A stretch of DNA of 64,000 nucleotides. It comes from Halalkalibacter akibai JCM 9157 (GTDB lineage: Bacteria > Bacillota > Bacilli > Bacillales > Bacillaceae_D). Shown in pieces: positions 50,836 to 60,761 of this stretch. The notes below the pieces were generated by a model. The model was not told the DNA's origin. It saw only the letters and a program-made list of their open reading frames with translations, and did no database searches. Made by a program: the position numbers and the translations under genes. Position 1 is the stretch's first letter. Each line of letters begins with the position of its first letter. The stretch is taken from the NCBI RefSeq assembly GCF_000513135.1, contig NZ_BAUV01000014.1:22857-86856 (forward strand), in the 5' to 3' direction.

Positions 50836-50875
50836 GGGGTAGCCCAAAAAGGTTTTTTACCTTATGGGCTATCCC
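50836..50875. terminator. Shared terminator of the yrzI cluster and the sigma-54 operon
   Basis: GGGGTAGCCCA pairs with TGGGCTATCCC (one G-U), with T and A tracts on both sides. It separates the plus-strand yrzI cluster from the minus-strand mmsA end. Confidence 0.8.
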
Positions 50876-50923
50876 TTTAATAATGTATAGAGTTAAGTAA
50901 TTTGCGAACAAACTTTAATTAAA

Positions 50924-52378
50924 TTAGTAACGAGCCGTTAGCATCTTTCTTCTTGTGTAAAAGTTAACACCGTCCTTGCCGTTGGCATGCAAATCACCGT
51001 AAAATGAATTCTTCCATCCTGAGAATGGGAAGAACGCCATTGGTGCCGGAACATTTACATTCACTCCAAGCATTCCAACCTCAATATCTTCACGGTATTG
51101 ACGAATAGCTGCTGCACTATCTGTATAAAGAACAGATCCATTTCCGAAATCAGATTCATTTGTCACCTCTATCGCTTCCGTTAAATCTTTAACTCTTACA
51201 ATTGATAAAACTGGAGCAAATATCTCCTCTTTCCAAATATCCATTCCCGTTGTAACATGGTCAAAAATAGTTGCCCCTAAGAAATAACCGTCTAACCCTT
51301 GACCATCTTGACGTCCATCACGTATAAGCGTAGCTCCTTGTTGAATTCCCGCTTCAATCGCCTGATTCACTTTATCTAGATGCGACTGACGGATAACTGG
51401 TCCTAGATTAACAGATTTATCACAACCATCACCAAGAACTAATTGATCGGCTGCATCCGTTAATTTAGAAATTAATTCATCGGCAATATCCTCTGTAACG
51501 ACTACAACTGATGTTGCCATACAACGTTGCCCAGCACTTCCAAACGCCCCTCCAACAATGCCTTGTACGGTTTTTTCCATATCACAATCCGCAAGAACAA
51601 TAGAGTGATTTTTAGCTCCAGCTAACGCCTGAACTCTCTTTCCATAACTAGCCCCTGTTTTATAAACATATTCAGCAACTGGTTGTGATCCAACAAACGA
51701 AATCGCGTTTACATTCTTATGTTCAAGTAATCCATTTACTACATCATGAGCTCCGTGAACTAGATTTAACACACCTTTTGGCAATCCAGCTTCAGTAAAT
51801 AACTCTACTAAGCGTTGTGCAAGTAATGGTGTTCTCTCAGAAGGTTTTAACACGAACGTATTTCCACAAGCGATTGCTAGCGGGAACATCCAGCATGGAA
51901 CCATCATCGGGAAATTGAATGGTGCAATACCACCTACTACACCCACTGGATAACGATACATCGTGGATTCAATCCCTGTTGCAATATCAGGTAATACATC
52001 TCCCATCATTAAGCTCGGTGCCCCCGCAGTAAACTCTACACACTCGATTCCACGTAGGACTTCTCCGTAAGCATCGTCATAGCACTTTCCATTTTCTAAA
52101 GTGATTAAGTTGGCAAGCTCCTCATAATTATCTTGCAAAAGTTTGTGGTAAGTAAAAAGAATTCTTGCTCTTTTTGGCACCGGCGTTTTTTTCCATGTTT
52201 TAAAAGCTTCTTTTGCTGTTTGTACAGCTAAATCAACGTCTTCCTTTGTTGATAAAGGGACTCTTGCAATTTCTCCTCCTGTAGCAGGGTTCGGGACAAT
52301 CTCAAATTCAGAAGAATTAGAAGCTACCCAGTCACCATTAATAAAATTTCTAAGAACTGTTTTCGTTTGAACTGTCAT
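50924..52378 (-). CDS. mmsA: CoA-acylating methylmalonate-semialdehyde dehydrogenase
   Basis: A 484-residue ALDH-superfamily enzyme. The C-terminal block [20 protein letters not shown] is the signature of MMSDH (IolA/MmsA). The catalytic cysteine is in [11 protein letters not shown]. The usual general-base glutamate is replaced in [11 protein letters not shown], as in CoA-dependent members. It oxidises malonate or methylmalonate semialdehyde with CoA to acetyl- or propionyl-CoA plus CO2. It is the third gene of the sigma-54 operon, 30 bp after the GntP gene. Confidence 0.92.
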   Translation of the reverse strand: MTVQTKTVLRNFINGDWVASNSSEFEIVPNPATGGEIARVPLSTKEDVDLAVQTAKEAFKTWKKTPVPKRARILFTYHKLLQDNYEELANLITLENGKCYDDAYGEVLRGIECVEFTAGAPSLMMGDVLPDIATGIESTMYRYPVGVVGGIAPFNFPMMVPCWMFPLAIACGNTFVLKPSERTPLLAQRLVELFTEAGLPKGVLNLVHGAHDVVNGLLEHKNVNAISFVGSQPVAEYVYKTGASYGKRVQALAGAKNHSIVLADCDMEKTVQGIVGGAFGSAGQRCMATSVVVVTEDIADELISKLTDAADQLVLGDGCDKSVNLGPVIRQSHLDKVNQAIEAGIQQGATLIRDGRQDGQGLDGYFLGATIFDHVTTGMDIWKEEIFAPVLSIVRVKDLTEAIEVTNESDFGNGSVLYTDSAAAIRQYREDIEVGMLGVNVNVPAPMAFFPFSGWKNSFYGDLHANGKDGVNFYTRRKMLTARY

Positions 52379-52408
52379 GATTAAAAACTCCTTTTTTTAT
52401 GATCTTAT

Positions 52409-53734
52409 TTAGAATATTGAGTACAAAGCTATCGCTAAAATAACCGCAATCGTTGGCAAAATAACACTCACACACAAAATGGGTAAATACGCTTTTTTGT
52501 GCGTTTCCCCGCAAATAGCCCTAACCGTTGTTACGACATAACCGTTGTGAGGTAAGGAATCTAAACCACCAGATGCTAATGCAGAAACACGATGCATAGA
52601 ACCAGGATCTATTCCTTTCGCTAGGTAAATAGGAGCTAATAATGGTAATGCTATTCCTAAACCACCAGAAGCAGAACCGGTGAGGCCGCAAATAATCGTT
52701 ACCCCGATAGCTAATCCAAGTAAAGGCGGTCCAGAAATATTCACTAGAGCATTAATAAATGTATCAAACGCTGACACTTGAGCAGCTACACTACCAAAAC
52801 CAACAACCGCACAAGTATTAGCAATAGCAACCAATGAATTTTGTGCTCCAACAGCTAAAGAATTCCAATACTCTTGGACAAATTTAAAGTTAAATCCCCA
52901 AACTGAGAGGATACCAAGCACTAGTGCAACGAGTGCTGCAGTTTTCGGAGCCATATAAAATGAAAGTATATTTAAAACTAAGATAACGATTGCAAGAGGA
53001 AGAATAGCAAAGACAACATTAGGTAATTTTTTCTCCTCTGTTGTTGCGGCAATTTCATCAACTTTTTCAGCTGAGTAAAACGGACTTGCTTTTGGTAATT
53101 CAAACGTTTCTCCATTTGCTACTGCTTTTCTAACTAGAAAGCGCAACCATAAACCACCGACTGTTGCAATAAACACTCCCATTACTACCCCAACCCACCC
53201 ACCTGCAGTTGGTGTTGTGCCGAAAAATTCTGTTGGAATTAAATTTTGAATTTCAGGTGATCCAGGTGATGTCATCGTAAAGGAGATAGAACCGAACACT
53301 AGCGCAGCTGGTATGAAACGATGCGGATAATTAGCTAATCTGAATAAAGAGACTGCAATCGGATAAACAGTAAATCCAACAACAAACAAACTTACTCCAC
53401 CGTACGTCATAATCGCACATGCACTAACTACCGCAAACACTGCCCACTGCGGACCTAGCGTACGACTAACCCAATCTGCAATTGATTCAGCTGATTTCGT
53501 ATCCTGCATGACTTTTCCAAAGATGGCTCCAAGTAAGAAGATTAAAAACCACGAAGCGAAATACCCAGTAAAACCATCCATATAAAAACCAGTCATCGCT
53601 GTGTTCAAATCAAGTCCTCCGGTTAAAGCAAGTAAAACAGAGCAAATCAAAGCCGCGATAATGATATTTACACCTTTCATCGTTAAAAAGATCAGTAACC
53701 CCAGTGCAACAAATAACCCTATCATACTTAACAT
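52409..53734 (-). CDS. GntP-family hydroxyacid permease
   Basis: A 441-residue symporter-like protein with 12 or more helices. FGSISFTMTSPGSPEIQNLIP and ITGSASGGLGIALPLL-type (GLTGSASGGLGIALPLL) segments are typical of GntP. Members move gluconate and other hydroxy acids with protons; the B. subtilis relative YxjC lies with hydroxybutyrate genes. Context with a dehydrogenase and MMSDH suggests a short 3-hydroxy acid. It lies 25 bp after the Fe-ADH gene. Confidence 0.88.
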   Translation of the reverse strand: MLSMIGLFVALGLLIFLTMKGVNIIIAALICSVLLALTGGLDLNTAMTGFYMDGFTGYFASWFLIFLLGAIFGKVMQDTKSAESIADWVSRTLGPQWAVFAVVSACAIMTYGGVSLFVVGFTVYPIAVSLFRLANYPHRFIPAALVFGSISFTMTSPGSPEIQNLIPTEFFGTTPTAGGWVGVVMGVFIATVGGLWLRFLVRKAVANGETFELPKASPFYSAEKVDEIAATTEEKKLPNVVFAILPLAIVILVLNILSFYMAPKTAALVALVLGILSVWGFNFKFVQEYWNSLAVGAQNSLVAIANTCAVVGFGSVAAQVSAFDTFINALVNISGPPLLGLAIGVTIICGLTGSASGGLGIALPLLAPIYLAKGIDPGSMHRVSALASGGLDSLPHNGYVVTTVRAICGETHKKAYLPILCVSVILPTIAVILAIALYSIF

Positions 53735-53759
53735 TGATACTCCTCCTGAAATGAAAGTC

Positions 53760-54947
53760 TTACACTTTCTTCAACTCATACTCGAATGTAAAAGCATGTC
53801 GATACAATGAAATAATGTCATTTTTATCAGGAACTTTAGGGTTGTTAGCAGGACTACCACTATCTAGCGCATCTTTAGCCATTTTTCCTAACACTTGCTC
53901 AAAGGCTTCTCTATCAACACCCCACGTCTTAATATTTGGTATATTCAGTTCTTGACATAACTTCAAAATATTCGTAACTAATTTGTTTGCTAAATCAATT
54001 TGTGAGAACCCTTTCAAATCTGGATACAAATAACTTGCTATCTCAGCCAACCTAGGGATACATGAACTTTTGGTGTACTCAAGCACACTCGGTAATAACA
54101 TTGCATTTGAAATACCATGTGGCACATGAAATAGTGCACCTAAAGGTCTAGACATACCATGAACTAAACAAACAGAGGAGTTTGAGAAGGCAATTCCAGC
54201 CTGCATCGCCCCATAAATCATGTTATTTCTAGCTTCTACATTAGACCCATTGTGGTAAGCATCAAGAATATTTTCTGTAATTAATTTGATCGCAGAGAGA
54301 GCCATATGATCTGTGAAAGGATGGGCTTTCTTTGAAATATAAGCTTCTAAGGCATGTGTTAATGCATCAATTCCTGTCGCTGCTGTTGTATTTTTAGGTG
54401 AAGAAATAGTTAACACTGGGTCAACAATAGCTATCTCAGGCATAAAAGCAGGTTGCTTGATCATCATTTTCACATCATTACTTGTATTTGTGATTACTGT
54501 AACGTCGGTTGCCTCAGAACCGGTACCCGCAGTTGTCGGAATGGTAATGAGAGGTAATGGCTTAACCGTAGCAAGCGTTTTCAAATTCATGTAATCACTT
54601 ATATCCCTACCATTTGTCGCTAGAACAGCAACAGCTTTTGCCGTATCAATACAACTTCCGCCCCCCAAGGCTATAACTACGTCACAACACTCATCTTTAG
54701 TTAAAGCTAAAGCTTGGTAAACGTACTCATCAGTTGGTTCACTCGCAACATCTAAATAGTCTACGAATTCTACCCCTGCCTCTCTTAAATAAACATGACA
54801 CTTCTCTAAATTTCCTAGCTGCTCCATAACGTGATCACTTATAATTAAAGCTTTCTTTCCTAGTTTGCTAGCTTCCTCACCTATCTTTTTAAAGCTTCCT
54901 TCTCCGTAAAAAATACTTTTAGGCAAATGAACAGTCGAAACACTCAT
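53760..54947 (-). CDS. Iron-containing (group III) alcohol dehydrogenase
   Basis: A 395-residue Fe-ADH family enzyme with the NAD motif VVIALGGGSCIDTAKA, and metal ligands in GIDALTHALEAYI (Asp and His) and VHGMSRPLGALFHVPHG (two His). The family includes 4-hydroxybutyrate, lactaldehyde and 1,3-propanediol dehydrogenases. In this operon it would oxidise an imported hydroxy acid or alcohol to a semialdehyde. First gene after a sigma-54 promoter. Confidence 0.9.
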   Translation of the reverse strand: MSVSTVHLPKSIFYGEGSFKKIGEEASKLGKKALIISDHVMEQLGNLEKCHVYLREAGVEFVDYLDVASEPTDEYVYQALALTKDECCDVVIALGGGSCIDTAKAVAVLATNGRDISDYMNLKTLATVKPLPLITIPTTAGTGSEATDVTVITNTSNDVKMMIKQPAFMPEIAIVDPVLTISSPKNTTAATGIDALTHALEAYISKKAHPFTDHMALSAIKLITENILDAYHNGSNVEARNNMIYGAMQAGIAFSNSSVCLVHGMSRPLGALFHVPHGISNAMLLPSVLEYTKSSCIPRLAEIASYLYPDLKGFSQIDLANKLVTNILKLCQELNIPNIKTWGVDREAFEQVLGKMAKDALDSGSPANNPKVPDKNDIISLYRHAFTFEYELKKV

Positions 54948-54986
54948 TTAAAAAATTCCCTCCCTTTTCGTTTCAACTTTTTATAA

Positions 54987-55003
54987 TGCAAAACTCGTGC
55001 CAA
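54987..55003 (-). promoter_or_regulatory. Sigma-54 (SigL) -24/-12 promoter
   Basis: Minus strand TTGGCACGAGTTTTGCA matches the consensus TGGCAC-N5-TTGCA with GG and GC exactly 10 bp apart. It is ~40 bp before the Fe-ADH start codon. Confidence 0.93.
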
Positions 55004-55053
55004 CTTTTATCATGTTGAAAATACGTCACCTTTCCAGCAACAGAAACAAAAAA

Positions 55054-55106
55054 GTGTAGAAAAAAATCTACACCTTAGAACAACAATGTAGATTTTTCCC
55101 TACATT
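55054..55106. promoter_or_regulatory. Two upstream activator dyads for the sigma-54 regulator
   Basis: Dyad 1 GTGTAGA-N6-TCTACAC (55054-55073) and dyad 2 AATGTAG-N8-CTACATT (55085-55106) share TGTAG/CTACA arms. Their centres are 32 bp apart, three helical turns, and about 75 and 107 bp upstream of the -12 element. They begin right after the activator stop codon. Dyad 1 followed by T residues could also act as the activator's terminator. Confidence 0.8.
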
Positions 55107-55108
55107 TA

Positions 55109-56889
55109 TTACTCGAGCTCATTTAATTTTTTATAAAGAGTAGTCCTATGAATTCCCAACCTCTTTGCTGCTTTTGTCTTGTTACCTCCAACTTCAGTTA
55201 AAATTCTATGAATTGCATCACGTTCATACTCTACTCTTTCAGACTTCAAGCTTGGTTTCTTATTTATACTTAATGGTTGAGACCTTACAGCATCAGGTAA
55301 ATCGTTAACCGTGATTTGCTTCCCATCTACAAGGGTTACAAGTTGTTCTGCCGTATTAACGACTTGACGAATATTCCCTGGCCAGTCATAAGACTTAATT
55401 CGTTCAAGAACAGAATCTGCGATACTCTTTTCGTTAATCTTATATTTCTCATAATATAGCTTTAAATAATGAGCAAATAGGATCGGAATATCTTCCCTTC
55501 TTTTTCTTAACGGAGGAATCGTAATGTGTATCACATTTAAACGATAATACAAGTCTTCTCTAAACGAACCTTCGTTCACTCGCTCAACTAAATTCTGATT
55601 TGTAGCAGCTATAACTCGTACATCTATGGGAGTTGAAGTAGCCCCTCCAACCCTTACTACCTCTCTTTCTTCTAAAACACGCAAAATTTTTGTCTGCATC
55701 TGCTTAGGCATATCACCAATTTCATCTAGAAAGATAGTTCCTGTATCTGCTAATTCAAATTTTCCTTTGTTTCCTCCTTTTTTAGCCCCCGTGAACGCAC
55801 CTTCTTCATATCCAAATAACTCCGCTTCAAGTAAATGTTCAGTATTGCAGCACAATTTAAAGCGATAAACGGCTGTTCTGAACGGTAACTATTTTGGTGA
55901 ATGGCTCTGGCAAACACTTCTTTACCAGTCCCACTTTCCCCAGTTATTAACACTGTTGCGTTTGTTTTGGCTGCTTTAAAAGAGATTTTTTTACAGGCAG
56001 TAATTTCTTTACTTGTTCCTAGAATTTGATCTAATGTATTAGCATTTTCCTTGTTCTCAAGAAGCTTTGTTTTTGCAAGTTTTGGTTGCTGTTTAATCAC
56101 TTTTGACTTTGTCGCATTTTCTAGTATTCGATATAATTCACTTACACCTTCAAAAATTAACATGCCGATTGCACCAATTAGTTCATCATTTTGCCAAATC
56201 GGGATACGATGTACAATCATTTTTTGCCCCTTAATCGTTTGAACCTCTCCTCTTTGCGGAATGCCTGTTTTAGCTGTAAGGTGTAATTGAGTGTTATCAA
56301 TCACTTCTGTCACATGCCTTCCTACTACCACTTCATCTTGTATCCCTAAAAAATTTCGATACGCTGTATTCATTTTAACGACGAAGCCATTTCGATCTAC
56401 TAAAGCAACACCTTCATATGCGATATCTAACACCACATCTATCACATTAACGTTGTGCTGTATGGATTGGATTAAGAATTCTTGAGCTTCTATTATTTCC
56501 TGTTTTCCAAGAGAACCAATGATTTTGTTTTGTTCATTCAGAACAGCAACGACCGATTGGTTTGGGGTAAATTCTACTGATAAAATAGGTGTATTTTCAT
56601 AAATGGTACTTGCTCGCTCCAACATGGTATGATCCATTTTGTCTTCTAACGATTTTCCCTCAAGTAAGAGTTGATAGATGGATTGATTAGACATTGCACC
56701 TACTACCTGATGTTCTTTATCGATAAGAAGAAGATCAGTATTTTTACATTTCATTACTTCAATAAATTCTTGAATCGTTTGATTATCAAATAGAAGGAAG
56801 TGCGGGGGAGACATCCAGTTTTGAACGAATAATTCTGACTGTAAATCATTTTCATCAATTAAGCTAAGTTGATCCACGTGATTTAACAT
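55109..56889 (-). pseudogene. Sigma-54-dependent activator (CBS-PAS-AAA+-Fis), frameshifted
   Basis: A bacterial enhancer-binding protein of about 593 residues. Order: a CBS-pair-like region (about residues 15-130), PAS ([23 protein letters not shown]), AAA+ with Walker [14 protein letters not shown] and [10 protein letters not shown], Walker B GTIFLDEIGDMP, then a Fis-type HTH (GNKTKAAKRLGIHRTTLYKKL). The frame breaks after [10 protein letters not shown] at ~55842; one missing C restores [20 protein letters not shown]. The start ATG at 56889 follows AAAGGAG. It almost certainly controls the adjacent operon. If the break is real the operon would be silent; an error in the sequence is more likely. 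Confidence 0.88.
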
Positions 56890-57032
56890 CTTCTCAAGCT
56901 CCTTTGCAACTCTAGCTAACACACAATCAAAAAAAGTTAAATTTTAACAGCTATTTTAAGTAAAGATTGTTGCTATAAATTTGTAATTTTCATAGTGACA
57001 GAGAAAATAAAAGCTTCGAATTCATCCTATTA

Positions 57033-57096
57033 AAAAAGAGGATAACAAAACCGTAACTTACCAATAATGGCAAAATACGTTCGTTATCCTCTCTTA
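57033..57096 (-). terminator. hemY terminator
   Basis: AGAGGATAAC pairs with GTTATCCTCT around a structured loop; T residues follow on the minus strand. Confidence 0.65.
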
Positions 57097-57101
57097 CTTT
57101 A

Positions 57102-58505
57102 TCATTTTTTTAAAATTCGTTCTACAGCTGCTTCACCTTGATCAATACAATCCGGTAAACCAATTCCCTCAATTCCTCCACCTGCTAAATGAATTCCAGG
57201 AAGATTTCGAGCTAAGTCTTCTTTTATTTTGCTGATCTTAAATGTATGCCCGACATTATATTGAGGCATCGCTTCCTGCCAGCGTGTAACAACAAAAAAT
57301 TCCGGATCTCCTTCAATTTCCATTACTTGCCTTAAATCATAAAGAACGGCTTTGACAATTTCCTCGTCAGATCTAGAGACAATGGCTGAATCACCAGGTC
57401 TACCAACATAAGCACGTAATAAACCATAGCCTGGAGGAGTTGAATGCTTCCACTTTTTATGCGTCCACGTGCATGCCGTAATAGCATGATTGCTTTTCTT
57501 CGAAACAACAAAACCAGTTCCATCGTGTGGAATCGTAATACGGTCTTCTTTATAAGCCATCGCTACCGTCGCTACCGTTGTTGTTTCCATATCATTAAGA
57601 TATGAAAAGTAAGGATAATCAACCAACAGGGCAGCAGTAATTTTAGGAGGAGTTGTAACAATAACATCGTCGTACGTTTGAATAGAACCATCCTTAAATA
57701 ACAAATGCAATTGATTGTCTTGCTTATAAATCTTCGTAATATGACTATTTTTATGAACGGAACCTGCTTCTAGTTTTGATTCTATCGCTTCCACAAATGA
57801 TTGTAAGCCGTTGCGGAATGTTAAAAACATTCCTTTGGACTTTGTCTTTTCAACCTTCGGACCCTGCTTTGCTCTTGATGCTTTCATTCCCCGGATCAAA
57901 CTTCCGTGCTTCTGCTCTACTTGTTGGAATTGAGGAAAAGTAGCCTTTAAACTTAATTTATCAAGATTTCCTGCGTAAATTCCAGACAAAAGCGGTTCTA
58001 TTAGGTTATCTACTACTTCATTACCAAGTCGGCGACGAAAGAAGTGCCCTAAAGATATATCTTCGTCTTTGGCTGTAAAGGATGGATAAACAAAATCAGT
58101 AGCCGCTCTTAATTTTCCGAGTGGTGAAAGAAGCTGGGTATAAATGAACGGTTTGATTTCAGTAGGAATTCCCATAATAGCTCCACCTGGAATCGGATAT
58201 AACCTATCACCTTTTAACACGAATGCTTGCCCGGTGTCATTAGGAAGAAGGTCATCCTCGATCCCAACATCTTTAGCTAATCGGGTCATGCTTTCTTTCC
58301 GAGCGAGATATGAATCTGGTCCGCGTTCAATAACAAACCCGTTTTTCCGTTCCGTTTGGATCTTCCCACCTAATTGACTTGATTTTTCATAGAGATCATA
58401 CTCCAAATTAAAACCTTGCTCTTTCGCTCTTTCAAGTTTACGCGCTGCTGCTAGCCCTGTTATTCCACCACCGATAACAGCGATTCTTCTTGTTTTCGTT
58501 TCCAA
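57102..58505 (-). CDS. hemY: Coproporphyrinogen III oxidase HemY (CgoX)
   Basis: A 467-residue FAD enzyme, oxygen-dependent, of the Gram-positive coproporphyrin pathway. Signatures are RRIAVIGGGITGLAAARKLE, ERGPDSYLARKESM and VDNLIEPLLSGIYAGNLDKL, ending GIEGIGLPDCIDQGEAAVE. I place the start at the TTG at 58505 after GTGAGG. A GTG at 58514 overlapping the hemH stop is the alternative. Last gene of hemE-hemH-hemY. Confidence 0.94.
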   Translation of the reverse strand: METKTRRIAVIGGGITGLAAARKLERAKEQGFNLEYDLYEKSSQLGGKIQTERKNGFVIERGPDSYLARKESMTRLAKDVGIEDDLLPNDTGQAFVLKGDRLYPIPGGAIMGIPTEIKPFIYTQLLSPLGKLRAATDFVYPSFTAKDEDISLGHFFRRRLGNEVVDNLIEPLLSGIYAGNLDKLSLKATFPQFQQVEQKHGSLIRGMKASRAKQGPKVEKTKSKGMFLTFRNGLQSFVEAIESKLEAGSVHKNSHITKIYKQDNQLHLLFKDGSIQTYDDVIVTTPPKITAALLVDYPYFSYLNDMETTTVATVAMAYKEDRITIPHDGTGFVVSKKSNHAITACTWTHKKWKHSTPPGYGLLRAYVGRPGDSAIVSRSDEEIVKAVLYDLRQVMEIEGDPEFFVVTRWQEAMPQYNVGHTFKISKIKEDLARNLPGIHLAGGGIEGIGLPDCIDQGEAAVERILKK

Positions 58506-58510
58506 AGACC

Positions 58511-59443
58511 TCACTCTTTCCTTGCAAGCTTTTTTTTCACAACGGTTGCTAAGCAATCAAGAAATTCAGGTTTTGCATTTGGCATCTCAGGACGATAATA
58601 ATTAATCCCAAGTTCATCTGTAACTACTTTACATTCTATATCGTTATCAAAGAGAACCTCCAAGTGATCTGCGACAAACCCAACTGGACAATAAACCATA
58701 GACGTATACCCATGCTTTTCATAAAGGTCTCTAGTTAGATCTTGAACATCCGGACCAAGCCAAGGATCGGGCGTATTCCCTTCACTTTGCCATCCAATTG
58801 TATAGTTCTTAACCCCTGCTTTTTGGGCAATCAAATCAGCCGTTTCTTGTAATTGCTGAGGATAAGGATCACCCATTTGGATAATTTTCTCTGGTAAACT
58901 GTGAGCAGAGAAAATGACACATGCCTTGTCTTTATCTTGAATCTCGTTCATCGTTTGTTGAACTTGATCTACCCAGTAATCAATAAATTGAGGTTCATCA
59001 TACCAGCTATCAACGCTATAAATGACTGGTCCAGATACATTTTCTGACTCTTCCTTCGCTCTGCCATTATAGGATTTCACGCTAAAAGTTGAGTAATGAG
59101 GAGCTAAAACAATACTAACCGCTTCCTCAATTCCATCTTCTTTCATTTGTTTAACAGCCTCTTCAATAAAGGGATCAATGTGTTTTAATCCAAGATACGT
59201 TTTAAATTCAATATCCTCAAATTCCTGATTAAGACGATCTTGTAACCCATAAGCTTGATCTTCTGTTATTTTCGCTAAAGGACTAATACCACCTATTGCT
59301 TCATAACGTTCAGTTAAATCATCTAATGCTTCTTGAGAAGGTTTTCTTCCTCTTCTTATATGTGTATAATACGGCTCAATTTCCTCTTTATTTCTAGGAG
59401 TTCCGTAAGCCATAACTAGTAAACCTATTTTCTTTTTAGTCAT
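58511..59443 (-). CDS. hemH: Coproporphyrin ferrochelatase HemH (CpfC)
   Basis: A 310-residue enzyme inserting iron into coproporphyrin III. Visible are [22 protein letters not shown], the metal-site histidine in [13 protein letters not shown] and the conserved glutamate region [19 protein letters not shown]. It lies 10 bp after hemE and is followed by hemY in an almost overlapping arrangement. Confidence 0.95.
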   Translation of the reverse strand: MTKKKIGLLVMAYGTPRNKEEIEPYYTHIRRGRKPSQEALDDLTERYEAIGGISPLAKITEDQAYGLQDRLNQEFEDIEFKTYLGLKHIDPFIEEAVKQMKEDGIEEAVSIVLAPHYSTFSVKSYNGRAKEESENVSGPVIYSVDSWYDEPQFIDYWVDQVQQTMNEIQDKDKACVIFSAHSLPEKIIQMGDPYPQQLQETADLIAQKAGVKNYTIGWQSEGNTPDPWLGPDVQDLTRDLYEKHGYTSMVYCPVGFVADHLEVLFDNDIECKVVTDELGINYYRPEMPNAKPEFLDCLATVVKKKLARKE

Positions 59444-59453
59444 GTTCTACACC

Positions 59454-60500
59454 TCATTTTCCTAACTTATCGTATGAATACTCATGTACAAAAGCAGTTA
59501 ATTTTTTTAATGTGTCTGGTTGCACTTCAGGAAACACTCCATGTCCTAAGTTAAAGATAAAATTAGGGTTTTTCATTCCCTGGTCAAGAATTTCTTTTGC
59601 ACGCTCTTCAATAACATGCCATGGCGCAAGAAGAATTGCTGGATCTAGATTTCCTTGTACCGTTTTTTTAATTCCTAACTCTCTGGCTTCTTGAACGGAT
59701 AAACGCCAATCAAGTCCAACTACATCTAATGGAAGATCATTCCATTCATTAGCTAAGTGACTTGCACCCACTCCAAACATAATGAGGGGAACATTCTCAG
59801 ACTTTAATTCAGCAAAAATGCGGTTCATAACCGGTTTCACAAATGTGCGATAATCCGCTACATTTAAAGCGCCAACCCATGAGTCAAAAATTTGAATCGC
59901 TTGAGCCCCTGCAGCAATTTGAGATTTAATATATGTAATGGTCATTTCACCAAGTTTGTCCATTAATAAATGCCATGCTTCTGGTTCTGCATACATAAAC
60001 GCTTTTGTCTTATTATAATTTTTGGAAGGACCTCCCTCGATCATATAACTCGCTAATGTAAAAGGCGCACCACCAAAACTGATTAACGGAACTGTTAGCT
60101 GTTCACGAAGTAACTTAATCGTATCTAACACATATGGAACATCTTGTTCTGGTGAGATTGTTCCTAATTTTTCTACGTCGGCTTTTGTCCGAATTGGATT
60201 ATCAATTACAGGGCCAATTCCTGATTTAATCTCAACATCTACCCCAATAGCTGGCAATGGAGTCATAATATCCTTATACAAAATAGCAGCATCATTATTA
60301 TACTGATCGACTGGTAATTTTGTAACATACGCGCACAACTCAGGCTGATGAGTGATTTCAAACAGAGAATATTCCTCTTTTATTTTTCTGTATTCTGGTT
60401 GAGACCTACCAGCTTGACGCATATACCAAACAGGTACATGATCATGCGCCTCTCCTCTACATGCTTTTAAAAATGTATCATTAAAGTTAGTTTGATTCAT
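59454..60500 (-). CDS. hemE: Uroporphyrinogen decarboxylase HemE
   Basis: A 348-residue enzyme giving coproporphyrinogen III. It begins [20 protein letters not shown] and has [12 protein letters not shown], the substrate loop, as well as [21 protein letters not shown]. First gene of hemE-hemH-hemY, which faces away from the EAL gene at 60762. The 261-bp gap between them has no clear operator. Confidence 0.96.
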   Translation of the reverse strand: MNQTNFNDTFLKACRGEAHDHVPVWYMRQAGRSQPEYRKIKEEYSLFEITHQPELCAYVTKLPVDQYNNDAAILYKDIMTPLPAIGVDVEIKSGIGPVIDNPIRTKADVEKLGTISPEQDVPYVLDTIKLLREQLTVPLISFGGAPFTLASYMIEGGPSKNYNKTKAFMYAEPEAWHLLMDKLGEMTITYIKSQIAAGAQAIQIFDSWVGALNVADYRTFVKPVMNRIFAELKSENVPLIMFGVGASHLANEWNDLPLDVVGLDWRLSVQEARELGIKKTVQGNLDPAILLAPWHVIEERAKEILDQGMKNPNFIFNLGHGVFPEVQPDTLKKLTAFVHEYSYDKLGK

Positions 60501-60761
60501 TTTGTCACTCCTTCTTCTTACTTATAAATCTTATTTTACTTGATCACGTTTCAAATTGCATTTTCTACAACCTTTACTATAATGACCGAATATCGGACTG
60601 TATAGCAAAACGCTTAAACTGTCATAAAATCGATAAATGTTCGTCTCTAATTAGACTTCGAATTAATGATAGATAATTAACCCAATTACCATTCAAATTA
60701 CAATCTTTTTGATAAAATGAAACTCTGTAATTCCCAATATAATAAAAGTAGGAGGAACAAT

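Noticed and set aside
55750..55870. Programmed ribosomal frameshift in the activator or in recJ, dtd and others
   Set aside because: No slippery heptamer or shared downstream stem is seen, and these families are not known to use recoding.
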